This document shows positions 12,211 to 23,403 of a stretch of 64,000 bases of DNA, in pieces. The notes below the pieces were generated by a model. That model did not search any database. It was not told where the DNA came from and was given only the letters and a program-made list of their open reading frames with translations. The stretch is from Argopecten irradians. Taxonomy: Eukaryota; Mollusca; Bivalvia; Pectinida; Pectinidae. Each line of letters opens with the position of its first letter. Positions within the stretch are counted from its first letter, which is position 1. Location of the stretch: the NCBI RefSeq assembly GCF_041381155.1, contig NC_091142.1, forward strand, positions 21,972,362-22,036,361, given 5' to 3'. The translations under genes and the position numbers were made by a program.

Positions 12211-13675
12211 ACATCAGTACCCTGGGCCTTCTGGTTCTTGAGAAGAAGTTGTTTAAAGATTTTAGCCTTTTTGACCCCTGTGACCTTGAATGAAGGTTAA
12301 GGTCATTCATTTGAACAAACTTGGTAGCCCTTCATCCAAGCATGTCACAGTCCCAATATCAGTACCCTGGGCCTTCTGGTTCTTGAGAAGAAGTTGTTTA
12401 AAGATTTTAGCCTTTTTGACCCTCGTGACCTTGAATGAAGGTCAAGGTCATTTATTTGAACAAACTTGGTAGCCTTTCATCCCAGCATCCTACAGGGCAA
12501 AATATCAGTACCCTGGGCTTCTGGTTCTTGAGAAGAAGTTGTTAAAAGATTTTAGCCTTTTTGACCCTCGTGACCTTGAATGAAGGTCAAGGTTATTTAT
12601 TTGAACAAACTTGGTAGCCTTCATCCCAGCATCCTACAGGGCAAATATCAGTACCCTGGGCCTTCTGGTTCTTGAGAAGAAAATGTTTAAAGATTTTAGC
12701 CTATTTTGACCCTCGTGACCTTGAATGAAGGTCAATGTCATTTATTTGAACAAACTTGGTAGCCCTTCATTCCAGCATGCCACAGGCCTAATATCAGGTC
12801 TCTAGGCCTAGTTATTTCCCTAGTTATTCACAAGAAGTTGTTTAAAGATTTTAGCCTATTTGACCCTCGTGACCTTGAATGAAGGTCAATGTCATTTATT
12901 TGAACAAACTTGGTAGCCCTTCATCCCAGCATGCCACAGGCCAAATATCAGGTCTCTAGGGCCTCTTAGTTATTCACAAGAAGTTATTTAAAGGATTTTA
13001 GCCTATTTGACCAGTGTGACCTTGAATGAAGGTCAAGGTCATTTATTTGAACAAACTTGGTAGCCCTTCATCCCAGCATCCTACAGGGCAAATATCAGTA
13101 CCCTGGGCCTTCTGGTTCTTGAGAAGAAGTTGTTTAAAGATTTAAGCCTTTTTGACCCCTGTGACCTTGATTGAAGGTCAAGGTCATTCATTTGAACAAA
13201 CTTGGTAGCCCTTCATCCAAGCATGTCACAGGCCCAATATCAGTACCCTGGGCCTTCTGGTTCTTGAGAAGAAGTTGTTTAAAGATTTTAGCCTATTTGA
13301 CCCTCGAGACCTTGAATGAAGGTCAAGGTCATTTATTTGAACAAACTTTGTAGCCCTTCAACCCAGCATGCCACAGGCCTAATATCAGGTCTCTAGGCCT
13401 CTTAGTTATTCACAAGAAGTTATTTAAAGGATTTTAGCCTATTTGACCCCTGTGACCTTGAATGAAGGTCAAGGTCATTTATTTGAACAAACTTGGTAGC
13501 CCTTCATCCCAGCATCCACAGCCTAATATCAGGTCTCTAGGCCTCTGGTTCTTAAGAAGAATTCATTTAAAGATTTAAGCCTATTTTGACCCCTGTGACC
13601 TTGAATGAAGATCAAGGTCATTCATTTGGACAAACTTGGTAGCCCTTCCATCCCAGCATGCCACAGGCCAATAGC
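12211..13675 (+). repeat. ~146-bp tandem array, about 10 copies
   Basis: Each unit runs through CAGTACCCTGGGCCTTCTGG or the variant CAGGTCTCTAGGCCTC, AAGATTTTAGCC, TTTGACCC, GTGACCTTGAATGAAGGTCA and ACAAACTTGGTAGCCC. The TTGGTAGCC block recurs at ~145-150 bp from 12321 to about 13637. Two subtypes (CCCTGGGCCTTCTGG and TCTCTAGGCCTCTTAG) are interleaved, so units have been shuffled by unequal exchange. Short open frames here (12290-12472, 13171-13353) are just the repeat read in frame. Every unit has a TGACCT half-site facing a tandem AGGTCA pair. Confidence 0.95.
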
Positions 13676-14149
13676 AAAGTTTGCGCACGGCGCAACGGCG
13701 GACAGGTATGTTCAGACGGCGGCATACAGCCAACTTTGTACGACGGAATTGTTGTGCATGGAAGCCAATAAAAGTGTCATCCAGAATCTACCAGGCCATG
13801 ATTCATTGACCTAATAAAGCCCGCCACTTGTTCAAAAAGAAGTTTTTAAATGAATCGGATCCTAAGAGTTGGTTTTGACCAATAATCGACTGAATTAATT
13901 GTTTTCTCAAATGATTACCCCTTTGGTTTGAACTAGATTGTTTGTAATTTATTATAATCTTCAGTTAGCAACGAGGGCCTAGATAATTAGCCGCCGGGTC
14001 TTACTAGGATTTCAGTATAATAACACATGAAATTTAGTTTAACTGTATTGACTAGCTTCGAGACAGTATATTATAAATACGTGGACCCCCAATCTATGCT
14101 GTTCCTAAAGATAATGTGACATTTATGATGCTGTATCGTTTGGTAGTTA
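13676..14149. other. Edge of the array and non-coding spacer
   Basis: Just after the last repeat unit comes a GC-richer tail with GGCGCAACGGCGG and GACGGCGGCAT, probably the end of the element carrying the array. AT-rich sequence follows and I see no gene. Confidence 0.4.
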
Positions 14150-14352
14150 CCTGGCTATGTGTTCCCCCAGCATACCCCACCGATTGACAAATCTATTTGG
14201 TTCACCGTACTGGTTCTTTTACCTCAAGTCAATATAAAAGATTTTAGCCTTTCGTCTATGACCCCAGCCTGCACAACGAAATCGAAGGGATTTCCAAGGT
14301 CATTCCATGTAGTGTACACAACTGGTAGCCCTCCGAAACCCATCAATCAACT
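14150..14352 (+). repeat. Diverged single copy of the ~146-bp repeat
   Basis: The order of blocks matches the array at 12211-13675: GGTTCTTTTACCTCAAG, AAGATTTTAGCC, TGACCCC, CCAAGGTCATTCCATG, ACAACTGGTAGCCCT. It is more diverged than any array member, so it is an older copy or an outlying fragment. Confidence 0.6.
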
Positions 14353-17300
14353 TTCACAATGTAAATAATGAGTAACACTTATTGTATCAAACCTGCAGTA
14401 TGGAATGCAGTTTGTCCAAGTCCTGACCTGGAAAACCAAGTGCCTACACTAGCATAGGCAACGCCACAGGATTCAGCAGGCCACATCGACACACCCAAGC
14501 CATATTCATTACAAGCGTATACAATATTGACTGAAGGCGTAACGCCAAAAAAGGGCCAAATTACATACGGAATTATAAATTAAACCATCATGGATAAAGG
14601 TCAACACATAGGCAAAATACGAAGCCGCGTTTATCATAATTAAATCCAGATTATTCAGGTATTCACACCCCTGAAACAGTTACAAACCCGCAAATCTATA
14701 TTACATAAGAAAAGGAGTAAAGGCCTATTTACATAATAAAACTCCATTATTACAGATTAATGCTGGAGCTTATAGTGACCTAAATTTTAGCAATTGGGTC
14801 CATCATTGAAACACAGCTGTAGTATACAATCTAGGCTAGCGACGGATACTAAATTTGCAAGCCTACAAAATTTGAAGCATGCTTATAAGGTTCCTCAACA
14901 ACTAGGTGCACAATAAAAAATGGCCAATATGGCATATCTTACCATGTTGCTACCAATCTTAGATTATGAACAATAATGGCGTTAACTACATTCGTGGAAT
15001 TTTACATTCCTTCTATGACAACTTCTATGTAAAAAGAAAACAGTGACACGGATATAAACATAATAACTAATTTAAAAGCCTCAACAGTGCAGATACAGTC
15101 TTAGTAAATTTAGGACTATATTGCATCCAATAATTTATATTTACATTAACATTATGAATACAATATAATTAAGTGTATTGTCATGCATTTAATATGAACA
15201 TTGAAAGCATTCGATGTCAACTGTGAAAATTCGGAGATATGTCCATTTACTTTTCATGGAATGCATTCATTGCCGATAGCGCTTCTACCATCTCTTTGTA
15301 TACGGTGCAATCTGGTTACACATGTGTAGAAAGCTACACCAAATGTAATTCAAGACGTGGCGTAAACACAGCATTAAAACTCCATTTGCAAAAGAAGCTA
15401 TTTCATTACTTGGTAAAATTCCCAAATATAAGTATTTCCAATTTCAGTTTGACATTGTTCTAATAACATCTAAATACCACGGAAAGTTAATGATAGCAGA
15501 TTTGAGTTGGAATGCATATCCACAATTATGGCATTGCCTCATGAATTTCAAAAGACGGTAGGACTAATCTTTTATTTATCAACTTCAGCTACGATAATAT
15601 GCTAACACATCGGCTTCCCTGCATACTTCATACCTTTTGCAACTCAGTAGGAATTTACAATTTAACTGCATGGTAAAGATTGAATATCAATTAAATGCTA
15701 TATGGCAAAACTGTTTATACTAGGGTTCAAAGCATGGTATAAAGCTAAGATAGGTTTCCAGTTAAAGGGCAAGAATTCAATTATGGCTTAAGGTACTTCC
15801 AAATGTCCGGTTTTATGGTACCCAACAATATATGTTATTGAGTTATCATGTGTTTCATAGACTCGTTGCTGAGCATTTTTCACACATATCTTGAAATAAG
15901 ATCAAATTCATTCGATTCATATCATAAATATATAATTAATTTGAATAAACAAAATTTAAATTAAAATTCTACTCTTTAAAAAACTTGTGCAAATTCCATT
16001 GACCTATATATTTTTTCATGACTAAGTATTATCTTTTAGGAATGTTACTTTTGCAAATATATGTTCTTCATGAAAATGTACAGTACTTTAAATGAAAGAA
16101 AATTTTTAATCGCACACCTTACCAAATTTTTTATCCTTTTCAGTCCTGTTAGATATGAATATAATTGAAACTTATGGTGTATTATGCAAACATCTTTAAT
16201 ACATTTGTTACAGTATCCTAATGATATCACCAAATTTAAGTCAGAGAACTGGTCCATCAGCATAAATGGGAGATGATTTCTTTTAATTCACTGGCGGTGA
16301 TTTAATTACAGCGTTTTTATTTATTGTTCAAACATCGGTGAATCCGCTAATTCACTGCATACAAGGAAGTAAACTGTTAGATATGCCTAATAAACACATC
16401 TCAATGTCACATTTAACTTCAAACTCATGTTACATTCCCATCATATATTTATAAACGAAGTATCATATATGTTCCATTTAAAAACATCAAACGTCATTAC
16501 ACCCACAATAACGATAATATTACGAACCAATTGTTCAACAACTAGGTGACAAATCGATGTCTTGGTAAGGGCCATGTATTATCCCATTTTGTGATAAACC
16601 AAGGTTAACTATAAGATAGGCCCTTATTGAATGACACAAGATTAAAAACATTAAAATAAATTTCATCTTGAACTAGAAACAAATGTATTTGAAGTTAGTT
16701 CAATTAATCACCAGAGAAATTTGTCATAAAATCTACATTGAATTTGAATAGCTAATCATTTATTTCAGTACGCAGCTGAGTCATAACTTTAACATCTTTT
16801 AAGCCTAGAGACTAATAAACTGTCGGAGACCGCATGTTTTGTTAGCAACTTATACTATTTTGAACTTGCATTCAAACATTGGTAAACAACTAAAAAAAGG
16901 AGTCCATTCTATTTAGGTATCCAATTTTAATTCTATCAGTGTTTTGGGACGAAGATCTTCACTATTTGTTTTAAACTGGGAATATACCAATTAAAATTCC
17001 AGACTATAAAACCTTGTGTATTGATTCTATGGAAAATAATTCATCAGTACACAAATAGTCTTTTTGGGAAAAACGCAATTCATAGGCGTTTATAAATTCG
17101 GTAATTTTGTCAAACATAATTATAATAAGTTTCAACTATTTGAATGTACCCATGACAAAGGAAAAAGGTCAAGAATGACATTTAGGAAACAAAAAATACT
17201 CAGCTGTGTTCATAATACAATTATGCATCTCTGTCCTATAGAAATGATGGAGGATTCTTTTAAACAATTTATTAAAATTTAGCATTTTTGTAATTTTTTT

Positions 17301-18369
17301 ATTTCACTTAAATCTGGCAAACAATACATGCATGCAATTGAATAATATTCAGAAAACTTTTGGTTCTTGTCATGTAATTTAATAAAATCTATTGTTAATC
17401 CGACTTTTTTTTCGTTGATCACAATTATGGCTTATAACAGGCAACATGTCATTTGGTGATACTTTTAAATTATGATTTTTTTTGATGGCAATAAGGAGTT
17501 ATCTCATTTTTTTTTGGACCTTAAATTTCACAAGTTCAAAACTGCGTTTTTTTAAAATATCGGAGCAAAAATAATTGTTGTACTTAGGGGGGTTTAGTGA
17601 TGTACGAATCATTTGAAATGTTCAGAATAATCGCATAAATCACTGGAAATAAAAGGAGCTTACATTATTTTTTACCGATTGCTATTTCAGCTACAGTTAG
17701 GAATCAATGTTTCCAAGGAGCTATTTCTTTTTTGACAAGTCACATTTTAGAATTAACAAAAGCTTTGCCCAAAGGTCTCGTTCAAAGCAGTGAGCTGAAG
17801 TTCTGTCCAAGCTTGTTTACTACATCAGGGTAGAACATGTGATATTTGTCAAATATGAGATTAAACAATTTTCATATTCCTATTTAGCTATAGCTAAAAT
17901 GTACCATCTTTTGTAGAACAAGTAAAATACCTGAATTCCATTGGTGGTATCTTTTGTGATTCTAGTTAAAGACTCGCATTTACTAAATAGGGTAATTTCA
18001 AAAAAATTTAATGTGGATTTTCTGAAAAGATCTAAAACTGATTTATATATATCAGCTTATTTGAATAACTAAATATGACAAAATACATTTATTGGTAATA
18101 TTGCTTTTCAATAGTCACATATGCATATTGAAAATATTCATTACCATATTGTGGGCCAATACCGAACCACCCCGACATAAATTTGATGTCTTCTTAGAGC
18201 TTAACACGTTTGGAACTTATAATCATTTAAAGTCAGATTCATGGCATTACTTGAATAGTTTAATTCACAAACTGAGTACCGATTAGAGGGATTGAACAGG
18301 TGGTCACTTTTAGTATATGAAAACACAAATCATGGTTTGGTACTGTACTAGAGGTTCCTATTGGGTATG
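14353..18369. other. Long AT-rich stretch without a supported gene
   Basis: About 4 kb of AT-rich sequence with many short, domain-free open frames (for example 15239-15463, 16045-16263 minus, 17064-17282). I see no tandem array, RNA gene or recognisable mobile-element protein. Poly-T runs near 17407 and 17500 are the only low-complexity features. Confidence 0.5.
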
Positions 18370-21300
18370 AATTCCACCCCGTTGCCGCTAGTGTTGCAAG
18401 CCCCGATGTGATCCACATCGGGCACTTTGAGACTGATAAAAATATATTTTTCGGGTATTATCCTTATGTAACTGTATTGTTCTGACAACTATGATCAATA
18501 TTCAATTCACAAACCTTTCGATTATAATCTTTCATCAACTATTAGTGGTAAAATCCAAGGCAAACACAACACATGTATAATTCTGTTCAAATACGCCGCC
18601 ATGTTTGATTTACCGGAAACCGTGACGAAATGAAACACTCAACAGGTAAAATATGTTTAAAAGTTTTAAAAAGCCAACAAACTAAGAATAAATATGGTGA
18701 AACTGAACAAATGTAAGTATTATTAAGAATTAAGCAAAAAAGAATTTTTAAAGTTCATGTTAAAAACTTTGTAACATTTATTTCTTTCGTAGTGAAAATT
18801 TGTAGGTCATTCCATATATCGTTCATTCTCCACTAAATGTACAAATTCCATTATTAAGTGTCCTCTATCAATATCGGGACTTAAAAACCATGTTTGTATA
18901 TCATGTTTGTTTCACACGTAAAATATATTGATTGATCTTCGAAAACAATCAAGTGTGGTTCCTCTGACCAATTAAGATTTTTCTCATCATCACATTAAAT
19001 ATGGCTCTTGTGACGAATTTCGACTGTCCTCTTAAGCTATAATGTATTTCGTAAATCAACTGTGACGAAGGAAATGGGTAAATGTTATATTTTTTTCTAT
19101 CATATCATAGATATTAGCATACGCAATGAGAATAGACAAGTATTGGCACACAAAATGCTTAGATATTTTTTATATAACTCATTTTATCACTGTCACAAAC
19201 TATGTTGGCAGATACGTTACAAACAAATAAAATCATGTACACAATTAATGTATTATTAAATGTCCACGTTTTTTTCGTGATAATGTACTTTAATATGTAT
19301 ACTAACTTTTACCTTTATGACAAGGACACATCCATTAACAATTAAATGGACAGGTGCGATCTAATCTTGAAAATATACATGTTACGCAACGACATCAACA
19401 GATACGTTACTACTATGTACTTGATTACCTAAGATGCCACTTTCCCACAGAGATAAATTCACATCACAGTTTGAAAAGTATATAATACTAAGTGTTACAA
19501 TGTTTGTGGTTTGGTCGACAAGTCACACGGTGTCATTTAAATGATGAGAGGGGTTAGTGTCGGTCAGTACGTTATCGACAGATACGTTATGGAAAAATAC
19601 CCATATCGACAGAAATTCTAACGCTTGTCATAAAACATTTGAAATTAGCTTAACCACGTGGCAAGTGTCCGAGAGTTTGTCAATAGTTTACAAGCGGGAA
19701 GATTCGTTGTGTTGCCAGTGTTGGGAAACTCGAAATAAGAAAAACCTTTACTTTCCTTTAGTATATACCTGTACATAGTAACATATATATACATTTCTGA
19801 TAATAATCACGTGATTCCTAACACTAGTTAGCTGTATTGATTAAGCTATTAGGTATATAATTAATTGTTAAATGTATAAATCACATATCAAAATAGTAAC
19901 GTATCTGGTATAAAAGATCACGTATCTGTTTGATGAAAGATGTCCCGTTAACTGTAATATTTAGTGTAAAACCAATAAAAATACTGTTACATCGACTAAT
20001 TCAAATACATTTTATAGCCAGATATTGTTAGAATGTTTGTTATACTAATGATACGGTAATGTGATATATAAACATGAAATAACGTATCTGTTTATTTGGT
20101 AACGTACCTGTCATATTTGGTAACGGATCTGTACTTTTGTACGTAAACCTTAATTTGAGTGAACTTGGTTTCATTTGTAGCAATTTGTTTCAGACTAGAT
20201 ATGGTCAGAAAATGTAAGTTTAGGGTTGTTTGTGGCAATCAAGTATGACGGAGACTGATACGTTTCTCAGGTGAAGGAAGGCGAGGACAATGACAATGAA
20301 TTATTCCTTTTCCTCATGTCACAAAACATCAACAAAGGACAAGTGAGGTTTCGTTGGCCAATAATATTAGACGAACTGTTTATCCTGAGTTATCACATCT
20401 ACCTGTCAGCCTTGCGGGTCGTTTTTTCCCAATTAAATGACAAGAACGCCGAAACCATTCGCAGTCAATGGGAATCGGTGTAGACAGATACGTTACCAAT
20501 ATAGTACAAACATAATCATCCCTTCATCGACGCCACTCAGTAGTTTTGATCTATCGTTTGATAATTTCGATGTTGTAGTTTTGACTACAAGTTTTGAAGC
20601 AGATTCGTGTTATTGAATTCGTTTATTTTCTAATACTTCATAAAGACCTATACCAAGAGAACAGATACGTTATCGCTGCTAATTTAGGCAAAAATCATCT
20701 AAAGTATTGCAGAGAAGTGAAACCGATGATAAGTACGTTTTCTTTGATGCATTTTGACGAATTTATGAAATAGAAAAACACAATAATCCTGTCAGATTTC
20801 TACAGTCATATATTAAGTATGTTGTAACATATACGTTACTGTTTAAAGCAGGATTTTAATGTCCTATAGAGTAATTTGTGATTTATACAAATACAAAATT
20901 ACTGACATGTACTGATGCAGATAAAGGTACAGTTTGATAATAAGGAAAAATATAGAAACAAAATACTTTGGTACTATTTTTATATGAAACTATTCGAACA
21001 CACTTATGAATCATACAAACCAATATTCACAAATGAACTTTTCATAACTGCAATTGATAAAGACAAGTTGCTTTTGAGACGGACAAATGGCTTTGAATGG
21101 AAAGAAAAGTCCAAAACCAAAGCAAAAATTCAGTTAAAATGTATATTTTGTGGCATTTCTAATGACAAACCTCAATTTAGTTCATTTTAACAAAGTCACG
21201 TATCTGTTCTTTACCAAATTATGATGGTTGACTGTAACAATTATAACTTTTCTTTGAGTAAAGATAGGAGCCAGCCCTTTTGGATTTAAAAAGTAGAGAT

Positions 21301-21660
21301 ATTTGCCAAACAAATGACAATACATAAGAACTTTGTTTTCAATTTTTATATTTTATGTTTTCATTTCTGAAAACATGCAAATTAGTGGAGAATGAACGAT
21401 ATGGTACTAGGTGCCATATTTGGAGCGCGAGACTTTCTAACGAGAAGCATCATGGCGGCCAAGTGAGCCGTGTCGGAGATGTGAGCCATTCAAAAGTGCT
21501 TCAAAACATAATTTAGACATGGAGGTGGGTAAATAAATAATCATTTTATGTTAAAAATGTTTGATATTGTTGAATTTAATTAAAAAATTACATGACACAC
21601 ATGAAATGCAACATTTTCACCGCTGGATGTTTTGCAACACTACGGGCAATGGGACGGAAT
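18370..21660. mobile_element. Putative fossil DNA transposon with nested inverted repeats
   Basis: The outer arms are at 18370-18399 and, inverted, 21632-21660. They share ATTCC, CCC[GA]TTGCC and TAGTGTTGCAA in the same order. An inner inverted pair lies at 18813-18836 and 21382-21402, sharing TCGTTCATTCTCCACTAA. The block of about 3.3 kb holds no intact transposase. Two short frames (20271-20483 and 20915-21190) have no domain I recognise, although the second ends in a Cys-X2-Cys pair. The interior is studded with the motif CAGATACGTTAC. I could not fix a target-site duplication. The inverted repeats are seen directly; that they are transposon ends is inference. Confidence 0.55.
19209..21206. 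repeat. Dispersed 12-bp motif CAGATACGTTAC / GTAACGTATCTG
   Basis: Exact or one-base variants on the forward strand start at 19209, 19399, 19579, 20485 and 20662. The reverse form starts at 19896, 19918, 20079, 20099, 20120 and 21195. Looser matches lie near 19565, 20050, 20257 and 20830. The spacing is irregular, so this is not a tandem repeat. The motif sits only inside the block bounded by the inverted repeats. Repeated short sites in both orientations resemble subterminal transposase- or regulator-binding sites, but the binding factor is unknown. Confidence 0.8.
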
Positions 21661-21720
21661 CGTAGCTCTGACGACGACCATCTGTCAGAAATCTTCCGTC
21701 CGTCGTTCAGAGCTACGTCA
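21661..21720. repeat. Short near-perfect hairpin next to the element's right end
   Basis: CGTAGCTCTGACGACG is followed after about 25 bp by CGTCGTTCAGAGCTACG, a near-perfect inverted repeat with one extra base in one arm. It abuts the right outer arm of the putative transposon. It may be a separate tiny foldback element or part of that element's terminus. Confidence 0.75.
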
Positions 21721-22955
21721 TCGCACTTTATCACCTAAAACGAAAAACTGATAGTGTCGTTTGTAATTCTAAGTCTGATTGACACTACCAACGGCGTAAA
21801 TTTCACAGAAAAGTCTCTCAATGAATTTTGAAGAGGTTATCTAGTAGATTTGATTATAATGAAAACAATTTTTAATATATATTTAGCGTTCTGCCGAACA
21901 GCATTGATAATTTTTGTAGATCCGGCCTTCGAATGCCACTTGCCGAAGGGTAAATTGCGCTCCATTGTGCTTTTTAGTTTAATATTTGTCTACTTTGTCC
22001 CGCATTATTGTTCGTATCCAAATTATGTAATCGTGTTCGTTTTGTATGTATTGATAAAGGGGTAGATCGCCTCGAAAATTTGATAATTTCGTTTTGTCCA
22101 CACGGTTGGAATTACTTCCTTGTCCACTATTTACCATTTGAAGTAATTCATATCCAACAGACTTACGTTTGATTGGATCCGTGTCGTCTGGAAATTCCTG
22201 TTGATACTACTTCTTTGACCCTTATTCTTACGTTAGGAGATATAATATAATCTGAATGTACTCTTTTCCCCATCCTTTTCGCGTTTTCTTTCGAGCACAC
22301 TCGTATTTGTGTGTTATATATCCATAACCTAACTACTATTTTTCTAAAAAACGTTCTACCTTGAGTCATAGGCTTTACGGGGACTGATAGGAACGCCCTC
22401 CATGGAAACCTGTGCTGGGCTCAGAGAAAAACATCCGAGTTGATGGTCTCATATCGCTGCAGTGGGTTTGAACCTTTGATCTCTGTATTAACGTTAATCT
22501 GTTGTCGCTATTACTTCGTCTGTAACAGAGAAGTTACTTTTGATATTTATAAGAATGCATATCTATCATCCCGACTTTTATCAAATAAAGTATCTCCTTC
22601 AGCGATGTGGCAAGGTGTACTGTACACAGAACGTTTTCTGATTGTCTAAACTGTTTTATATATTGTTACCAGTATAAAATAAATGATATATCATTTCATA
22701 TGCTTAAACTGTTACACCGCTGACAAATGGTATCTTTGTCTTAATAAATAAGAGGAGCAGACGAATTAGTATTTTTGTCAGTTTCGTCAGATGTTTTCGT
22801 AAACGATATGTAATGAAAGATCTGGCTACAATATCATGGCAAAGTATTCAATTTTTGTCACTATTAATACGTTTAAGCAAGCTGATGGTTTGGATGATCC
22901 TAAACACTTCAGATCTCCAAGGATTATTTCCTGGTCATGAAGTCACATTTTAATA
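21721..22955. other. Non-coding stretch
   Basis: No supported gene. Around 22415-22475 there are weak box A-like and box B-like strings (GGGCTCAGAGA, GGGTTTGAACC), perhaps a decayed tRNA-derived repeat, too poor to call. Other frames have no domain. Confidence 0.4.
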
Positions 22956-23158
22956 GGACTAATTCACGTACTACGTGATACCCGATAACGTTTGTGTGGG
23001 GCTAGTATCTCCACTGGTGATGGGACGTAACTATTTGTAATATTCCCGCTAAAATGACGTTAGTGCGGAATATAATCTTTTGACGTCATTCTATCATCAA
23101 TAAAAAACAATAATCCCGCACAAACATTATCGGGTATCACGTGGTACGTGACTTATTC
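22956..23158. mobile_element. ~200-bp palindromic MITE, copy 1
   Basis: The long arms are near-complementary: left TCACGTACTACGTGATACCC then GATAACGTTTGTG, right ACAAACATTATCGGGTATCACGTGGTACGTGA. A less symmetrical centre contains AAATGACGTTAG and TGACGTCATTC. A second copy with the same ends and centre is at 51164-51368. There is no coding capacity, as expected for a foldback MITE. The outermost bases (GGACTAAT at the left) are shared by both copies, so they belong to the element. Confidence 0.85.
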
Positions 23159-23264
23159 CCATCGCATTGAAGACGTGCAAGTGGCTTCCTTTTAGGATAT
23201 GATTATTTACTATCGCATTGTGAAGAGGATAAATAATTCCATTTACACGTACCTGCCAAGTCCT

Positions 23265-23403
23265 TTATCTTTCGTCAGACAAAAACTTGCAGAAGAGGAT
23301 AACGGCGATGACGATAAGTAGTCCTCCGACAAACCCGGCACAATGTGGATTATGCCCCCACGGTAACGTAAACGGACGCTTGGCCGGGAATGTCGCCCTG
23401 GAA
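23265..23403 (-). CDS. Possible 3' coding exon with one transmembrane helix
   Basis: On the minus strand an acceptor (TTTTTGCGTTAG) precedes 139 bp. With a phase-2 entry it stays open for about 45 codons and ends at TAA (23267-23265). The peptide has a basic and aromatic stretch, then a hydrophobic helix FVGGLLIVIAVILFCKF followed by SDER and the stop. That is the shape of the C-terminus of a type I membrane protein. The exon is clearly GC-richer than its surroundings. No upstream exon was identified, so the protein family is unknown. It could also be an orphan exon fragment. Confidence 0.4.

Noticed and set aside
12290..13353. Two near-identical 60-codon frames, a possible duplicated gene
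   Set aside because: Both are the ~146-bp tandem repeat read in frame, with the same residues in each unit and no domain.
22415..22475. tRNA-derived repeat with box A/box B strings
   Set aside because: Only GGGTTTGAACC is a good match; no second copy and no cloverleaf could be drawn.
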